8,436 nucleotides of DNA from Actinomycetota bacterium (GTDB taxonomy: Bacteria > Acidobacteriota > Blastocatellia > Chloracidobacteriales > Chloracidobacteriaceae), in assembly GCA_013298335.1 (NCBI GenBank), contig JAAFHI010000097.1:1-8436 (forward strand), written 5' to 3'. Position numbers and translations under genes: made by a program. Below the pieces are notes generated by a model. That model was not told the DNA's origin and did not search any database. It saw only the letters and a list, made by a program, of their open reading frames with translations. The number at the start of each line of letters is the position of its first letter. Position 1 is the stretch's first letter. Below, one piece after another: positions 6,320 through 8,436 of this stretch.

Positions 6320-7081
6320 TTATTTCGGCCCGACGATGCGCCAGTTGGTATCGGTGACCGCCAGGAAGGGCACGCTCTGAACAAGCGTCGTGCCGTTCAT
6401 CAGCCAGATCACGTTTGACCCGTCGGTCTGGTTGCGCCAGACGATGTCGGGACGTCCGTCCTGATTGAAATCGCCGACCGCCGACGGGAACCAGTTCGAA
6501 TTGAGCGTCGGAATCGTCAGCGTTCCGGTCGGGGCGGTCCCGTTAAGCGTCAGGACGCGCAGCGTTCCGGTCGCCTGATTGCGGATCAGCAGGTCGGGTT
6601 TCCCGTCGCCGCTGAAGTCGCCGCTCCCGACGTACTGGTCGCCCGAGGTCACGCCCGACACGTTGAACGGTACCACCGACGTGCGGGTCAGGCCGTTCAT
6701 CAGCCAGATTTCCGCCGCCCCGGTCTGGGTGTTGCGGAACAGGATGTCGGCCTTGCCGTCGGCGTTGAAGTCCGCCGTGCAGTTCATCGCCCAGTTCAGG
6801 TCCGGCTGGCTGGGGGTGATGGTCAGTCCTTCGACTACCGTCGTTCCGCTGAACCGCCAGAGACCGTTGGCCCCGGTGATCGTCTGGTTGCGCCAGAGGA
6901 TATCGGGACGGAGGTCGCCGGTGAAATCGGTCACGCCGCCCACGAACCAGCAGTCTTCCGAGGACGCGAGGACGATGTTCTGGCTGAAGGCCGTGCCGTT
7001 CATGAGCCAGATTGAATTGGCCCCGGTCGCGACGTTGCGCCAGACGAGGTCGGATGAAAGGTCGGCGTTGAAGTCACCCGG
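6320..7081 (-). repeat. Five VCBS/FG-GAP blade repeats (about 150 bp each) with alternating types
   Basis: The Asp-rich loop recurs every 49-52 codons. The DNA encoding the IWLMNG strand is almost identical in blades 1, 3 and 5: gccgttcatcagccagat at 6392-6409 and 6692-6709, and one base different at 6995-7012. That gives spacings of 300 and 303 bp, or two blades. Blades 2 and 4 lack it (LWRFSG and LTLNG) but share a TLTI/GLTI...NW stretch with each other. Confidence 0.75.
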
Positions 7082-8436
7082 CGCGGGGCCGGATTGCTGC
7101 GTGATGGTCACGGTCTGACCGGCGACGGTGAGGCTTCCGGTCCGGCTTCCCGTGCCGGTGAAGGGAGCGACCCGGAAGGTCACGGTCCCGTTGCCGACGC
7201 CGGTCGCGCCCGACAGGATCGTGATGAACGGTGAATTGCTCACGGCCGTCCATGAACAGAGGGAAACGTCTTTCACCCCGATCTTGCTCAGGGGACTGGC
7301 GGCGGAGAACGGCGTCACCGTGACACTCCGGTCGCCGCCCGTTCCCCCGATGGTGAAGGCGGTCGGATCGACCGTGTACCCGCAGACCACGAAGGTCCCG
7401 ACGCTCAGGCGGGAGCCGTCCGGCGTGGTGACGCCGATTTTCCCGGAGGTGCCGTTCGCCGGAACGGTGGCGGTGATCTGGGTCGGCGAATTGACCGTGA
7501 AGGTCGTGGCCGGAACGCCGCCGAAGGTCACGCCCGTCGCGCCGGTGAAGAACGTGCCGGTGATGACGACACTCGTGCCCGGCGGGCCCTGCTGAGGAGT
7601 GAAACTGGTCACGACCGGCGGGAAGAGTACGCTGAACGGCGTGGCGCTGGTCGCCGTGCCGCCGGGGTTGGTGACGGTGATGAACCCGCTGGTGGCGCCG
7701 TTCGGGACGGTCGTCGTGAGGATGGCCCCTACTTTGGGAGTGGCAACCATGCCGCCGCGGGGTCCGACCGCCTGCCGGGTGGTGGTCCGACCGGCGCCCT
7801 TGGCAACCGGCTCGCCGCCGGGGTTGCGGACGCCGCCGACCGGTTCGGTCGGTCCGCTGGGGCCGGTCAGCGGACTGAGGGTGAAGAGGGCTTCAACGCC
7901 GTTGAATTTCACCGAAGTGACGGTATCGAAACTCGTTCCGCTGATGGTTACCACGGTTCCGACCGGGCCGCTCGCCGGGGTGAAGCCGGTGATGGTCGGC
8001 GGCTGAATCACGGTAAAGATTCCGCTGCTCGTTCCCGTTCCCGCCGGATTGGTGACCGAAATCGTGCCGGTGGTCGCGCCGTTCGGGACGGTGACGGTGA
8101 TCTGGGTATCGCTGTCGATGGTGAAACCGGAAGCGTTCGTGCCGTTGAAGGCGACCGAAGTCGTTCCGGTGAAGTGATTTCCGGTGATGGTGACGGACGT
8201 TCCGACCGGGCCGCTCGTCGGGGTGAAGCTCGCAACGTTCGGCGTCAGGAAAACGGTGAAGGTGGCTGAACTTGTACCGGTTCCAGCCGGATTGGTGACC
8301 GAAATCGTGCCGGTGGTCGCGCCGGTCGGCACGTTCGCCGTGATCTGGGTGTCGCTGTCAACGGTGAAGCTGGAGGCGTTCGTGCCGTTGAAGGCGACCG
8401 CGGTCGTTCCGATGAAGTTCGTTCCGGTGACGGTGA
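6320..8436 (-). CDS. Multidomain surface/secreted repeat protein: IPT/TIG, BACON-like and FG-GAP/VCBS (5' end outside window)
   Basis: The frame is open from the right edge to TAA at 6320-6322, showing 704 residues with no plausible start, so it continues beyond the window. Four IPT/TIG immunoglobulin-like domains come first (about 8245-8434 partial, 8006-8242, 7622-8002, 7385-7618), with typical FTPxSGPVGTxVTITG openings and TVPNGATTGTISVTNPAG closings. The third carries about 46 extra Gly/Pro/Arg-rich residues. A BACON-like beta-sandwich follows (7091-7378: CSWTAVSNSPFITI, GNGTVTFRV, RTGSLTVAGQTVTITQQ), with a longer than usual loop before CSW. The C-terminal part (6320-7081) has five FG-GAP/VCBS blades with DFNxDGxxD-type calcium-binding loops, degenerate in the first two (DFNADLSSD, DFTGDLRPD), each followed by a WRN/FRN/IRN strand; three carry IWLMNG. 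Such proteins are exported and act in adhesion or glycan binding at the cell surface, which is inference here since the N-terminus is not visible. The receptor gene lies downstream on the same strand. Confidence 0.88.
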   Translation of the reverse strand, partial: TVTGTNFIGTTAVAFNGTNASSFTVDSDTQITANVPTGATTGTISVTNPAGTGTSSATFTVFLTPNVASFTPTSGPVGTSVTITGNHFTGTTSVAFNGTNASGFTIDSDTQITVTVPNGATTGTISVTNPAGTGTSSGIFTVIQPPTITGFTPASGPVGTVVTISGTSFDTVTSVKFNGVEALFTLSPLTGPSGPTEPVGGVRNPGGEPVAKGAGRTTTRQAVGPRGGMVATPKVGAILTTTVPNGATSGFITVTNPGGTATSATPFSVLFPPVVTSFTPQQGPPGTSVVITGTFFTGATGVTFGGVPATTFTVNSPTQITATVPANGTSGKIGVTTPDGSRLSVGTFVVCGYTVDPTAFTIGGTGGDRSVTVTPFSAASPLSKIGVKDVSLCSWTAVSNSPFITILSGATGVGNGTVTFRVAPFTGTGSRTGSLTVAGQTVTITQQSGPAPGDFNADLSSDLVWRNVATGANSIWLMNGTAFSQNIVLASSEDCWFVGGVTDFTGDLRPDILWRNQTITGANGLWRFSGTTVVEGLTITPSQPDLNWAMNCTADFNADGKADILFRNTQTGAAEIWLMNGLTRTSVVPFNVSGVTSGDQYVGSGDFSGDGKPDLLIRNQATGTLRVLTLNGTAPTGTLTIPTLNSNWFPSAVGDFNQDGRPDIVWRNQTDGSNVIWLMNGTTLVQSVPFLAVTDTNWRIVGPK
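7724..7879 (-). other. Extra Gly/Pro/Arg-rich segment inside the third TIG domain
   Basis: In the other TIG copies about 22 residues run from the FNG strand to the TVP strand; here 68 do. The additional stretch is low in complexity (SPLTGPSGPTEPVGG, then RQAVGPRGG) and stays in frame. Its DNA holds a 7-bp stem with a 3-nt loop (7836-7852, CCGACCG/CGGTCGG), a 10-bp direct repeat GGTCCGACCG (7761-7770 and 7784-7793), and a repeated TGGCAACC (7741-7748, 7801-7808). It would form a flexible surface loop. An inserted small repeat element is one explanation; ordinary loop expansion is another. Confidence 0.6.
8006..8436 (-). repeat. Near-identical tandem TIG-encoding repeats, 243-bp period
   Basis: The first two visible TIG units are offset by 243 bp (81 codons) and remain very similar at the DNA level. 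For example, 8043-8082 and 8286-8325 are identical over 40 bases. The third and fourth units are much more diverged. The right edge of the window cuts through the array, so the number of copies upstream is unknown. Confidence 0.8.

Noticed and set aside
6133..6384. N-terminal extension of the receptor to an upstream start at 6384
   Set aside because: It would overlap the end of the upstream gene, is Arg/Pro-rich without homology character, and would place the clear signal peptide 85 residues inside the protein. The GGAGG before 6132 supports the shorter form.
6579..8006. Three + strand frames in the same phase opposite the VCBS/TIG gene
   Set aside because: They are kept open by the Thr/Gly/Val-rich repeat composition of the opposite strand and show no ribosome binding sites or recognisable domains.

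Overview
The window looks like a GC-rich chromosomal segment of an environmental Gram-negative bacterium, most likely an acidobacterium (possibly class Blastocatellia). The main reasons are a large Oar-type TonB-dependent receptor with an N-terminal carboxypeptidase-regulatory domain, a secreted-type protein that chains IPT/TIG, BACON-like and FG-GAP/VCBS repeats, and an intergenic repeat built from ACACGAAG/GCACAAAG octamers. The taxon is inferred from family knowledge; there is no marker gene in the window.

Layout. The left part (1-1575) reads on the + strand: the 3' end of an unrecognised gene (ends at 176), a small four-helix membrane protein resembling DUF4267 (290-739), a hairpin-rich gap, and an unusual protein (844-1575) joining a single-cluster ferredoxin domain to an ankyrin-like repeat domain. 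The right part (1577-8436) reads on the - strand. In transcription order it holds an IPT/TIG + BACON-like + five-blade VCBS protein whose 5' end lies beyond the window, an Oar-like outer-membrane receptor (complement of 2572-6132), and a zinc-ribbon membrane metallopeptidase with an HELGH motif (complement of 1577-2461). The two blocks converge with a single base between their stop codons. No stretch longer than about 300 bases lacks a gene.

How the genes relate. The VCBS protein and the receptor lie in tandem (187 bp apart) and both look like cell-envelope or surface proteins, so co-expression is plausible but not shown. The metallopeptidase follows the receptor after a 110-bp gap filled by a long inverted repeat that would fold in RNA as a roughly 34-bp stem just upstream of its ribosome binding site. 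The + strand genes are separately spaced and show no obvious functional link.

I found no tRNA, rRNA, CRISPR array, transposase, phage gene or recognisable defence system. The features that best repay a second look are the ferredoxin-ankyrin fusion, the octamer-built inverted repeat, the extra segment inside one TIG domain, and the alternating blade pattern in the VCBS domain.
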